This document shows, one piece after another, positions 1 to 8,276 of a DNA stretch of 64,000 bases (position 1 is its first letter; every line of letters starts with the position of its first letter). The stretch lies in contig CALMSR010000068.1 of the NCBI GenBank assembly GCA_937872465.1, forward strand, positions 1 to 64,000, given 5' to 3'. A model generated the notes under the pieces. It was not told where the DNA came from, did no database searches, and saw only the letters and a list, made by a program, of their open reading frames with translations. The translations under genes were made by a program, and so were the position numbers. This DNA comes from an uncultured Paracoccaceae bacterium. GTDB taxonomy: Bacteria; Pseudomonadota; Alphaproteobacteria; Rhodobacterales; Rhodobacteraceae.

Positions 1-43
1 CCTCTTTCGGGCCGGACTCTAACCTCAGATGGAGGAGAAAGCG

Positions 44-103
44 GGGGTCACAGCATTCTCAACCCCGGATTCCAGTGACCCCTGGATGAACGAAAGGGGT
101 CAC
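44..103. repeat. Three copies of an 8-base motif in alternating orientation
   Basis: GGGGTCAC occurs at 44-51 and 96-103, and its reverse complement GTGACCCC at 75-82, so neighbouring copies form inverted pairs. It lies just downstream of the end of the minus-strand RTX gene. It could be part of a terminator, a protein-binding site or the edge of a mobile element that continues outside the window. I cannot choose between these. Confidence 0.4.
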
Positions 104-161
104 GTCAAGACGTCCGATTGTTCTGCATCGCAGAATAAGCGCAGTACGCCAGAATGACGCT

Positions 162-2201
162 TCAGAGCAGGATGTCGGACGCCCCGAGCCGGGCGACGCC
201 GGAAACGGTGATTGCGAAATCGGCCAGCCCGTCGCCGTTCACGTCGCCGGCGAGCAGGCCGGTGGCGAAGCGCAGGTCGCCCGCGTGGCCGGTGAAGGCG
301 GCGGCGCCGAGGAAGTGGAAGGCCTGGTCGCCCGCATGGGTGGTGTCGGCGTCGATCTTCCTGAGGTCGACCTTGTCGATGCCGCGGGCGAGGTCGGTGA
401 TGCGGTCGCGGGCGCGGCCGGTGCCGCTGTCGGCGAGGCCGAGGAAGATGAAGCGGTCGCGGCCGGTGCCGCCGGCGAGCACGTCCGCGCCCTCGCCGCC
501 GATCAGCCGGTCCGAGCCGGAACCGGCGATCAGCCGGTCGTCGCCCCGGCCGCCCTCGAGCTTGTCGGCGCCGGCGCCCGAGCGCAGCAGGTTGTCGCCG
601 GCATTGCCCCAGAGCCCATTGGCCAGGCCGTTGCCGGTGGCGGCGGTGTCGCCGCGCCCCTTGAGCAGCAGGTTCTCCACATGGGCGCCGAGGCGCAGCG
701 AGATGTAGCTCTGCACCGTGTCGATGCCTTCGCCGGCGCGTTCCTCGACCACGTCCGCGAGCCGGTCGACCACATAGGTGTCGTTGCCGGTCCCGCCGCG
801 CATGGTGTCGATGCCGGTCCAGCCGGCGAGGATGTCGTTGCCGGCGTCGCCCCAGATGAAGTCGTCGCCCTCGCTGCCGTCGAGGAAATCGTCGCCGTTG
901 CCGCCGCGGAGCCGGTCCTCGCCCTCCATCCCGCGCAGCCGGTCGTTGCCGTCGCCGCCGTTCAACCGGTCATTGAAGGCGCCGCCGGTCCAGAAATCGT
1001 CCCCGTCGGTGCCGTCGAAGATCTTGGGGTTGAAGATCTGGGCGACGATGTCGCCCTCGACGCCTTGGCCCGGGTTGAACTGGTCTCCGGTCGACCAGGT
1101 CACGACGATCCGGCCATCGCTCAGACTGCCGACGTTCCCATATTTCTCCGTTCCGATAACAAATTCGTCGCTGATTGCCTTGCCGCTGGAATTCCGGAGC
1201 TGCGCATGGAGTCCGCTGACATCGTCGTCGTAAATGCTCCAGGTCACCAAAGTTCGACCGTCAGCAAGCTCGGTCAGGTCCGGCCAGTTGATTTCTGACC
1301 GGATGTTATTTTCCGTAGGAACTCTGAATTCGTCGCCGATTGGTGTGCCTCTGTTGTCAAATATTCTCCCCATGAGTTCATCGCGTGAACCTTGGTTATC
1401 ATTTGACTGCCATGTTACCAGAATGGATCCATCCGCCTGAATCTTAACGCTGTGATCCTGAGAATCAGTGACTAGTGTAGGTGTTGTGTTGATTGTAAAG
1501 TCATCGCCGACCGGTGTGCCGTCAGGTTCAAACACTCTCCCAATGATTGATATACCATCGGGATCCAATGGTGTCTCTTCCCAGAGATCGATGTCTGACT
1601 GCCATGCAACGAAGAATCGTCCGTTCGGCAATGCGACTGTTTGAGGGTCGATTTCATTGCCGGTGTCTTTCAGATTGACAAGAAAATCCTCGCCGGTTCG
1701 ATTGCCGTCCTTGTCGAGGAAACATGCCCGGATTTCATCCCAAGTCGTCCAGGTCACGACAAATCTATCGTCGGTAAGGCGCGTCAGCGAACCATGTGTT
1801 CCGAAGTCGGAATACAGAACTTCGGTACTGCCAGGACGTCCCTGAGCATCCAAGAAACGCGCACCTACATTTATCGGGGAATCGCCGTAGCTGCCGCTGC
1901 CCCAAAGGACGATATAGCCACCGTTGTTCAATCTCTCGACGGCCGTGGCAGTTGGCAGGTCATAGCCTTCAAAGAATACGAAGTCGTCACCTTGTGGTGT
2001 CCCGTCAGCCGTGAAGACTCGCGCCCGCCCGATCCAACTGTGTTCTTGCGTCCAATAGTCGTCTTCTGGGTCAATCTTGTCCCCGGAGACCCAGAAGGCG
2101 ATGAAATCCCCGCCCTGGAGTGCAAAGGTGCGCGACCAAGCTTGATCACCATCCAAGGTCGAATTGACCGTGAACTCCGTCCCGATGGCTCTGATCGGCA
2201 T
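162..2201 (-). CDS. Secreted RTX-type calcium-binding protein
   Basis: A 679-residue protein probably exported by a type I secretion system, which recognises C-terminal RTX regions. Residues about 1-390 carry five or six degenerate repeats of 45-60 residues built around a VTW strand and a later GxPxGDEF-like strand. Glycine/aspartate nonapeptides of the GGxGxDxLx type begin near residue 395 and again near 530-580, and should fold as calcium-filled beta-rolls. The last 95 residues resemble the C-terminal domain of serralysin-type proteins. There is no N-terminal signal peptide and no zinc-protease HExxH motif, so it is not itself an M10 protease. The start is preceded by GGAG. No transporter genes are nearby. 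The N-terminal part is visibly less GC-rich than the RTX tail and the neighbouring genes. Substrate or role unknown. Confidence 0.85.
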   Translation of the reverse strand: MPIRAIGTEFTVNSTLDGDQAWSRTFALQGGDFIAFWVSGDKIDPEDDYWTQEHSWIGRARVFTADGTPQGDDFVFFEGYDLPTATAVERLNNGGYIVLWGSGSYGDSPINVGARFLDAQGRPGSTEVLYSDFGTHGSLTRLTDDRFVVTWTTWDEIRACFLDKDGNRTGEDFLVNLKDTGNEIDPQTVALPNGRFFVAWQSDIDLWEETPLDPDGISIIGRVFEPDGTPVGDDFTINTTPTLVTDSQDHSVKIQADGSILVTWQSNDNQGSRDELMGRIFDNRGTPIGDEFRVPTENNIRSEINWPDLTELADGRTLVTWSIYDDDVSGLHAQLRNSSGKAISDEFVIGTEKYGNVGSLSDGRIVVTWSTGDQFNPGQGVEGDIVAQIFNPKIFDGTDGDDFWTGGAFNDRLNGGDGNDRLRGMEGEDRLRGGNGDDFLDGSEGDDFIWGDAGNDILAGWTGIDTMRGGTGNDTYVVDRLADVVEERAGEGIDTVQSYISLRLGAHVENLLLKGRGDTAATGNGLANGLWGNAGDNLLRSGAGADKLEGGRGDDRLIAGSGSDRLIGGEGADVLAGGTGRDRFIFLGLADSGTGRARDRITDLARGIDKVDLRKIDADTTHAGDQAFHFLGAAAFTGHAGDLRFATGLLAGDVNGDGLADFAITVSGVARLGASDILL

Positions 2202-2517
2202 GGCTCAGGTCTCCGGGCGGAGACGTGGCGGGGCGGGAACGGGGGAAACGGTGGCGGCCGCGGAGCGGGCGCCCTTACTGGTAACGAACATGAACAGAAC
2301 CCCTCCGGTTATTCATGCATTGTTTACACATCGGGATCTGTCTGGCAACGGAGTCGCCAGGGCGTTTGCAAGCAATTGTAAGCAACTATAAGTTGTTATG
2401 AGCCGTTCTTTGCTCGCATAACGCTATTGCCTCCGGGGCGCGCGGCGTGAGGCCGGGTTTGCCAAGGCGCGCCGGGGGGCGTATTGCTGTGGCAAACGGG
2501 CAGGCGGCGGATACGGC
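2202..2517. other. Divergent intergenic region, RTX gene and gpmI
   Basis: This 316-base gap holds the promoters of the two divergent genes and is locally AT-rich near 2330-2440. It contains the imperfect palindrome CAACT-ATA-AGTTG near 2385. I see no gene, no dispersed repeat copy and no clear sigma-factor consensus. Confidence 0.4.
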
Positions 2518-4044
2518 ATGGCGAAGAGTGGACCGGTGGTCTTGTGCATCCTCGACGGCTGGGGGATCAATCCCTCGCCCGAGGCCAATGCGGTGGCGCT
2601 GGGCCGGACGCCGAACTTCGACCGGATCTGGTCGGGCTGCCCGCATGCGCAGCTCGCCGCGCATGGGCCGGACGTGGGCCTGCCGGAAGGGCAGATGGGC
2701 AATTCCGAGGTCGGCCATACCAATATCGGCGCGGGCCGCATCGTCTGGATGGATTTGCCGCGCATCGATAAGGCGATCGCGGACGGGAGCTTCGCGGCCA
2801 ATCCGGCGCTGGCGGATTTCGTCGCGGCGGTGAAGGCGGCCGGCGGGACGGCGCATCTGGCGGGGCTGGCCTCGCCGGGCGGCGTGCATTCGCACCAGCG
2901 CCATATCGCCGCGGCGGCGGCGGTGATCGCGGGGGCGGGGGTGCCGGTCGCGGTGCATGCGCTTCTCGACGGGCGCGACGTGCCGCCCAAGTCGGCCCGG
3001 GAGCAGATCGCGGCGCTGGAGGCCTCGCTGCCCGCGGGGGCGCGCATCGCGAGCGTCGCGGGGCGGTTCTACGGCATGGACCGCGACAAGCGCTGGGACC
3101 GGGTCGCGCTGGCGGTGGCGGCGATCCTGAGGGGCGAGGGCGAGCGGGCGACAAGTGCCGATGCGGCGATCGCGGCGGCCTATGCGCGCGGCGAGACCGA
3201 CGAATTCGTCACCCCGACGGCGATCGGCGACTACGCCGGGGTGCGGGACGGCGACGGGTTGATGTTCGTCAATTTCCGCGCCGACCGGGCGCGGGAGATC
3301 CTCTCGGCACTGGTCGATCCCGGATTCGACGGCTTCGATGCCGGAAAGCGGCCCGCCTGGTCGGCGCGGCTCGGCATGGTGGAATATTCCGAGGCGCTCA
3401 ACGCGCATATGGCGGTGATGTTCCCCTCGATCGACATCGTGAACACGCTGGGCGACTGGGTGGCGGCGCATGGGCTGCGGCAGTTCCGCATCGCCGAGAC
3501 CGAGAAATATCCCCATGTCACCTTCTTCTTCAACGGCGGGGTCGAGCCCCCCGAGACGGGCGAGACGCGCTACATGGCACCGAGCCCGAAGGTGCGCACC
3601 TATGACATGAAGCCGGAGATGTCGGCGGCGGAGGTCACCGAGAATCTGGTCGCGGCGATCCGCTCGGGCGAGCACGACCTGATCGTGGTCAATTACGCCA
3701 ATCCCGACATGGTCGGGCATACCGGCGATCTCGATGCCGCGATCAAGGCGGTGGAGGCGGTCGATGCGGGGCTCGGCGAGGTGCTGGCCGCGGTCGAGGC
3801 GGCGGGCGGCGCGATGATCGTCACGGCCGACCACGGCAATTGCGAGGTCATGGTCGATCCCGTGACCGGCGGGCCGCATACCGCACATACGCTCAATCCG
3901 GTGCCGGTGATCCTGGTGGGTGGGCCCGGGGGCGTGAAGCTCCACGACGGGCGGCTCGCCGATCTCGCCCCGTGCCTGCTGCAACTCCTGGGCCTGCCGC
4001 AGCCGCCCGAGATGGACGGGCGGAGCCTGATCGAGCCGGCATGA
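2518..4044 (+). CDS. gpmI: 2,3-bisphosphoglycerate-independent phosphoglycerate mutase
   Basis: Cytosolic glycolytic and gluconeogenic enzyme interconverting 3- and 2-phosphoglycerate with two manganese ions. The 508-residue length is normal for the family. The N-terminal metal site reads LCILDGWG, the phosphorylated serine is S63 in GNSEVGH, and the C-terminal metal motif TADHGNCE is present, as is the terminal region ending in DGRSL. It is followed by an EnvC-like gene overlapping by four bases (ATGA), then ctpA and rppH, an arrangement common in alphaproteobacteria, so the four genes are probably cotranscribed. The Shine-Dalgarno sequence is weak. Confidence 0.96.
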   Translation: MAKSGPVVLCILDGWGINPSPEANAVALGRTPNFDRIWSGCPHAQLAAHGPDVGLPEGQMGNSEVGHTNIGAGRIVWMDLPRIDKAIADGSFAANPALADFVAAVKAAGGTAHLAGLASPGGVHSHQRHIAAAAAVIAGAGVPVAVHALLDGRDVPPKSAREQIAALEASLPAGARIASVAGRFYGMDRDKRWDRVALAVAAILRGEGERATSADAAIAAAYARGETDEFVTPTAIGDYAGVRDGDGLMFVNFRADRAREILSALVDPGFDGFDAGKRPAWSARLGMVEYSEALNAHMAVMFPSIDIVNTLGDWVAAHGLRQFRIAETEKYPHVTFFFNGGVEPPETGETRYMAPSPKVRTYDMKPEMSAAEVTENLVAAIRSGEHDLIVVNYANPDMVGHTGDLDAAIKAVEAVDAGLGEVLAAVEAAGGAMIVTADHGNCEVMVDPVTGGPHTAHTLNPVPVILVGGPGGVKLHDGRLADLAPCLLQLLGLPQPPEMDGRSLIEPA

Positions 4045-5159
4045 GGCGCGCGGGGACGCGATCTGCGGGCCTCATGGCCGCCGCCCTCGCGCTGGCCGGG
4101 CCGGCGGCCGCGGCGGCGACCGCGACGCCGGAGGATCTCACCATCGCCGCGGCGCGGCTCGAGAGTGCCGGGGCGGCGCTGGCGGCGGCGCGCGGGGCCG
4201 AGGACCGCACCGCGCCCCTCGCCGCGGCGATCGGCGCCTATGAGGAGGCGCTCGCGCGGTTGCGGGGCGTGGTGATCGGGGCGGGGGCGCGGGAGCGGGA
4301 GATCACCCTCGAGCTCGCGGAACGGCGCGGGGAGATCATGCGGCTGACCGCCGCGCTCCAGACCATGAGCCGCGTGCCGCAACCGGCGCAGATGATGCAT
4401 CCCGCCGGGCCGCTGGCGGCGGCGCGTGCCGGCGCGGTGCTGGCGCGGCTGACGCCGGCGCTGCAGGCGGAGGCCGCGGATCTCGCTGCCACGCTTCGGG
4501 AGATCGAGACGGCGCGGGCGCTGCAGCGCGAGGGCATCGCCGATCTCGCCTCGGGGCTCGCGGCGCTGGAGGCGGCGCGCGACCAGCTCGGCGGGGCGAT
4601 CGCGGGGCGCGGGGCCGAGGATCCGCCCGAGGCCGCGCTCCGGGCCGGGCGCGACGCGGAGACCCTGACGGCGCTGGCCGCGGCGCTTGCGCGCCAGCCG
4701 GGCGGCGGCGGGGCGGAGGCGGCCGCTTCGGGCGACTGGCTCTGGCCGGTGCGCGGCCGGGTGCTGGCCGGCTACAAGGCGCCGGACGCCTCGGGCGCGC
4801 GCCGCCCGGGGCTGCTCCTCGGGGCGCCGGCGCTCTCGCTGGTCGAGGCGCCGAGCGATGCGATGGTGCGCTATGCCGCCCCCTTCCTCGAATACGGCTA
4901 TGTGGTCGTGCTCGAGGCCGACGACGGGACGCTGATCGTGCTGGCCGGGCTGGCGCAGCTCGCGGTCTCGGCCGGGGCGCCGGTGGCGCGTGGCGAGCTT
5001 CTGGGGCTTCTGGGGGGAAGAAACCTCGAAGTTGAAGAATATGTGATGCTGCCCGATGCGGATGCGGGCGCGGGAGCATTGGAAACGCTCTACATTGAGG
5101 TTAGGCATGGCGGCGGGCCGGTCGATCCGGGGCCCTGGTTCGCTGGCGAGAACGGATAG
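4041..5159 (+). CDS. envC: EnvC-like murein hydrolase activator, degenerate M23/LytM domain
   Basis: A 372-residue periplasmic protein. The start is the ATG overlapping the gpmI stop, giving an arginine-containing signal peptide with an alanine-rich core (residues about 1-27). Residues 30-230 are alanine-, arginine- and glutamate-rich and probably coiled-coil. Residues 235-372 form an M23/LytM fold, recognisable from WPVRGRVLAGY near its start and VDPGPWF near its end. The zinc-binding histidines of active M23 peptidases are missing: LYIEVR stands where HLHFEVR is expected. This is typical of EnvC, which activates cell-division amidases without cutting peptidoglycan itself. The next gene, the periplasmic protease ctpA, follows after 12 bases. 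Confidence 0.85.
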   Translation: MRRAGTRSAGLMAAALALAGPAAAAATATPEDLTIAAARLESAGAALAAARGAEDRTAPLAAAIGAYEEALARLRGVVIGAGAREREITLELAERRGEIMRLTAALQTMSRVPQPAQMMHPAGPLAAARAGAVLARLTPALQAEAADLAATLREIETARALQREGIADLASGLAALEAARDQLGGAIAGRGAEDPPEAALRAGRDAETLTALAAALARQPGGGGAEAAASGDWLWPVRGRVLAGYKAPDASGARRPGLLLGAPALSLVEAPSDAMVRYAAPFLEYGYVVVLEADDGTLIVLAGLAQLAVSAGAPVARGELLGLLGGRNLEVEEYVMLPDADAGAGALETLYIEVRHGGGPVDPGPWFAGENG

Positions 5160-5171
5160 GAAGACGGCCAC

Positions 5172-6503
5172 ATGAAGAAGATCTGGTTGGCAGGCATCGG
5201 CGGCGCCGTCACGGGCATGGTCGTGACCGCGCAATTCGCGGTCCCCATCGTCGCGCAGGAGGCCGACAAGGAGCGCACGGTCTACGAGCAGCTCGACCTC
5301 TTCGGGGACATCTTCGAGCGGGTGCGGTCGTCCTATGTCGAGGAGGTCGACGAGAAGGACCTGATCGAGAGTGCCATCAACGGCATGCTGACCCATCTCG
5401 ACCCGCATTCGGGCTACATGCCGCCGGACGAATTCGACGACATGCAGGTGCAGACCAAGGGCGAGTTCGGCGGTCTCGGCATCGAGGTCACCCAGGAAGA
5501 GGGCTTCGTCAAGGTGGTCTCCCCGATCGAGGGCACGCCGGCCGACCGCGCCGACATCCAGCCGGGCGACCTCATCACCCAGGTCGACGGCGAGACCGTG
5601 TTCGGGCTGACGCTCAACGAGGCGGTCGACCTGATGCGCGGCCCCGTGGGCTCGGACATCACCGTCACCATCAGCCGCGAGGGCGTGGACGAGCCCTTCG
5701 ACGTGGTGCTCACCCGCGAGACGATCACCATCGCGGCGGTGAAGTCGCGCATCGAGGACGGCGTGGTGGTGCTGCGGCTGACGACCTTCAACGAGCAGAC
5801 CTTCCCCGATCTCGAGGAGCAGCTGGCCGAGAAGGTCGAGGAGGCCGGCGGCATGGACAAGGTGACCGGCTTCGTCATCGACCTGCGCAACAATCCGGGC
5901 GGGCTTCTCAACCAGGCGATCTCGGTGGTGGACGCTTTCCTCGAATCGGGCGAGATCGTCTCCACCCGCGGCCGCGACGCGCGCGACAGCGAGCGCTACA
6001 ACGCCACGCCGGGCGATCTGGCCCAGGGCAAGCCCATGGTCGTGGTGATCAACGGCGGCTCGGCCAGCGCCTCGGAGATCGTCGCCGGCGCGCTGAAGGA
6101 CCATCACCGCGCGGTGATCATCGGCACCCAGAGCTTCGGCAAGGGCTCGGTGCAGACGATCATGCCGGTGCAGGGCGATGGCGCGATGCGGCTGACGACG
6201 GCGCGCTATTATACGCCCTCGGGCCGGTCGATCCAGGCGCTGGGCGTGGCGCCCGACATCATCGTGGAGCCGCAGGTCGCCGAAGCGGCCGAGGAGGCGG
6301 CGGAGGATCTCCAGCCCTCGCGCAGCGAGGCGGATCTGCGCGGATCGCTGGAGAACGATTCGCTGACCGAGGACGAGCAGAAGATCCTCGAGGAGGACCG
6401 GGCCCGCAAGGAGGAGACCGCGCGCATGCGCGCCGAGGATTACCAGCTCTCCTATGCGATCGACATCCTGCGGGGGCTTTCCTATCTCGCCGCGAAGAAC
6501 TGA
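5172..6503 (+). CDS. ctpA: C-terminal processing peptidase, S41 family
   Basis: Periplasmic or membrane-anchored serine protease of 443 residues that trims or degrades envelope proteins. An N-terminal hydrophobic segment (residues 5-28) serves as signal or anchor. A PDZ domain covers about residues 95-180, with GGLGIEV at its carboxylate-binding loop. The S41 catalytic core follows, with the Ser-Lys dyad apparently S299 in NGGSASASE and K324 in SFGKGSVQ. The C-terminal 75 residues are acidic and charged. In several bacteria an EnvC/NlpD-type partner or lipoprotein controls CtpA activity, and the adjacent EnvC-like gene fits that idea, but this is inference. Confidence 0.95.
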   Translation: MKKIWLAGIGGAVTGMVVTAQFAVPIVAQEADKERTVYEQLDLFGDIFERVRSSYVEEVDEKDLIESAINGMLTHLDPHSGYMPPDEFDDMQVQTKGEFGGLGIEVTQEEGFVKVVSPIEGTPADRADIQPGDLITQVDGETVFGLTLNEAVDLMRGPVGSDITVTISREGVDEPFDVVLTRETITIAAVKSRIEDGVVVLRLTTFNEQTFPDLEEQLAEKVEEAGGMDKVTGFVIDLRNNPGGLLNQAISVVDAFLESGEIVSTRGRDARDSERYNATPGDLAQGKPMVVVINGGSASASEIVAGALKDHHRAVIIGTQSFGKGSVQTIMPVQGDGAMRLTTARYYTPSGRSIQALGVAPDIIVEPQVAEAAEEAAEDLQPSRSEADLRGSLENDSLTEDEQKILEEDRARKEETARMRAEDYQLSYAIDILRGLSYLAAKN

Positions 6504-6504
6504 C

Positions 6505-6996
6505 GTGCCGGGGGCGCCGGACATCTGCGCGCTGCCCTACCGCGACTGCGCGGGCGTCGTGCTGGTCAATCCGGCGGACCGGGTCTTCGCCGGGCAGCGG
6601 ATCGACAATCCGGGGCCGGCCTGGCAGATGCCGCAGGGCGGCATCGACCGGGGCGAGGCGCCGCTCGCGGCGGCGCTGCGCGAGCTCGGCGAGGAGACCG
6701 GCGTGCCGGCCGCGGCGGTCGAGGTCCTGGCCGAGACGCCCGACTGGATCACCTATGACCTGCCGGCCGATCTGGTGCCGCGGATCTGGAAGGGCCGCTA
6801 TCGCGGGCAGCGGCAGCGCTGGTTCCTGATGCGCTTTGAGGGGCCGGATTCGCTGATCGACATCCGCACCCGGCACCCCGAGTTCAGCCGCTGGGCCTGG
6901 ATGACGCCCGAGGATCTGATCGGCCGCATCGTGCCCTTCAAGCGCGACACCTACCGGGCCGTCTTCGAAGCCTTCGCACCGCATTTCGGATCCTGA
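6505..6996 (+). CDS. rppH: RNA pyrophosphohydrolase, Nudix family
   Basis: Cytosolic Nudix hydrolase of 163 residues that removes pyrophosphate from the 5' end of triphosphorylated mRNA and so starts decay. The Nudix box is complete: GGIDRGE followed by REL and EETGV, giving the GX5EX7REUXEEXGU pattern. The length and the start YRDCAGVVLVN fit RppH/YgdP. I chose the GTG at 6505, one base after the ctpA stop. An upstream ATG at 6454 in the same frame would overlap ctpA and add 17 residues unlike the family. Confidence 0.92.
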   Translation: MPGAPDICALPYRDCAGVVLVNPADRVFAGQRIDNPGPAWQMPQGGIDRGEAPLAAALRELGEETGVPAAAVEVLAETPDWITYDLPADLVPRIWKGRYRGQRQRWFLMRFEGPDSLIDIRTRHPEFSRWAWMTPEDLIGRIVPFKRDTYRAVFEAFAPHFGS

Positions 6997-7520
6997 GAAC
7001 GGCTCCACGCAGAACGGATCGCGGCGATGTGCGCGCGCGCACATCCGGGTTTCCTATTGAAATCACTGCATAAAAACTCGAGCGTTAACCGAAACGCCAT
7101 ACTACAAGACAGGGCTGGCTGAGGGCGGGATGCGGTGATCCTCTGGACGAGTCCGACCAAGGAAACGTCCCGATGCCGCACCGGACCATCACCGCCCTCA
7201 CGACCCTTCTGCGCCCGCAAATGGCGCTCGGCAGGAGCCGTCTCGTGCCGCTCTGCCTGCTGATCGTCGGCATCGTCGGCGCCCGCACGGTCAACCTCGG
7301 CCACGTGCCGGGGACGTGCCTGAGACAAGACCTTGGGCAAGGAATCGGGGACGTCCGGTTTCGGAAGGCGGGCGAAGAAGCGATGCGTGCCGCGCCTGGA
7401 GGCGGGTGGGTTCGCATTGGGGCCTTCGGGGGGGAGAAACCGCTGGACATCCGGTTCGGGCTGCGGGTTTATCCGCTGTGGGTTCCGGCGCCCAAGTCCG
7501 GACAGCGTCGGGGGGGCAGG
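6997..7520. other. Intergenic region with IS4 remnant
   Basis: This 524-base gap follows rppH. It contains a GC-alternating tract (gtgcgcgcgcgcac) near 7027, an AT-rich patch near 7050-7090 that could hold a promoter, and the transposase fragment annotated separately. The remainder up to 7520 shows no convincing gene, although an open frame runs through it into the following dehydrogenase. Confidence 0.5.
7173..7313 (+). pseudogene. N-terminal remnant of an IS4-type transposase
   Basis: About 47 codons starting at ATG 7173 read as the typical beginning of IS4-family transposases: a threonine/leucine-rich start, LLRPQMALGRSRL, then a hydrophobic stretch and ARTVNLGHV. The similarity ends after this point and nothing of the catalytic DDE region remains. 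I saw no terminal inverted repeats. It is a decayed relic, probably of an insertion event upstream of the sugar-catabolism genes. The identification is from memory of family sequences. Confidence 0.5.
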
Positions 7521-8258
7521 ATGGATCGACTGAAGGACAAGATCTGCGTCGTGACGGCGGCGGGCCAGGGCATCGGCCGGGCCTCGGCGCTGGCGATGTT
7601 CGAGGAGGGCGCCCATGTGGTGGCCACCGACATCAATGCCGAGGCGCTGGAGGAGCTGAAGGGCCACGGGCTCGAGACCGCGCTGCTCGACGTGCGCGAC
7701 GCCGCCGCGATCACCGCCTTCCGCGACCGGGTCGGCGGCGCGGACGTGCTCTTCAACTGCGCGGGCTTCGTGGAGCACGGCACGATCCTCGATTGCGACG
7801 AGGCGAAATGGGCCTTCTCCTTCGATCTCAACGTCACGGCGATGTATCGCATGATCCGCGCCTTCCTGCCGGGGATGATCGCCAAGGGCTCGGGCTCGAT
7901 CATCAACATGGCCTCGGTGGCGGGCTCGGTCGTGGCGGTGCCCAACCGCTTCGTCTACGGCGCCTCCAAGGCGGCGGTGATCGGCATGACCAAGTCGGTG
8001 GCGGCGGATTTCGTCACCACGGGCGTGCGCTGCAACTGCATCTGCCCCGGCACGGTGGAGAGCCCCTCGCTCGATGCGCGCATGCGCGCGCAGGGCGATT
8101 ACGAGGCCGCGCGCAGGGCCTTCGTCGCGCGCCAGCCGATCGGGCGGCTCGGCCGGCCCGAGGAGATCGCGGCGCTGGTGGTCTATCTGGCCTCCGACGA
8201 ATCGGCCTATACCACGGGCGGGGCGCATGTCATCGACGGCGGCTGGTCCAACGTCTGA
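7521..8258 (+). CDS. Short-chain dehydrogenase, probable 2-keto-3-deoxy-sugar-acid 4-dehydrogenase
   Basis: An NAD(H)-dependent oxidoreductase of 245 residues. Seen directly: the Rossmann motif TAAGQGIG, NCAG, the catalytic tyrosine and lysine in YGASK, and the C-terminal DGGWS. The DxN after the second strand favours NAD over NADP. The sequence style matches the group containing DHRS6/BDH2-like enzymes and L-2-keto-3-deoxyfuconate or -rhamnonate 4-dehydrogenases. The next gene, 18 bases downstream, is a fumarylacetoacetase-family hydrolase, the usual partner that splits 2,4-diketo-3-deoxy acids in these pathways, so a role in deoxysugar catabolism is inferred. I start at ATG 7521, preceded by GGGGGGCAGG; a longer open frame to 7173 includes transposase debris. 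Confidence 0.75.
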   Translation: MDRLKDKICVVTAAGQGIGRASALAMFEEGAHVVATDINAEALEELKGHGLETALLDVRDAAAITAFRDRVGGADVLFNCAGFVEHGTILDCDEAKWAFSFDLNVTAMYRMIRAFLPGMIAKGSGSIINMASVAGSVVAVPNRFVYGASKAAVIGMTKSVAADFVTTGVRCNCICPGTVESPSLDARMRAQGDYEAARRAFVARQPIGRLGRPEEIAALVVYLASDESAYTTGGAHVIDGGWSNV

Positions 8259-8276
8259 ACTTCAGGGAGAAACCGT

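Noticed and set aside
3693..6524. 943-codon minus-strand open frame opposite gpmI, envC and ctpA
   Set aside because: Arg/His/Asp-rich antisense translation spanning three well-supported genes; no domain or start signal.
7173..8258. Reading the dehydrogenase as a 361-residue protein starting at 7173
   Set aside because: The first 116 codons are transposase debris and unmatched sequence; the family N-terminus begins at 7521 behind a good ribosome-binding site.
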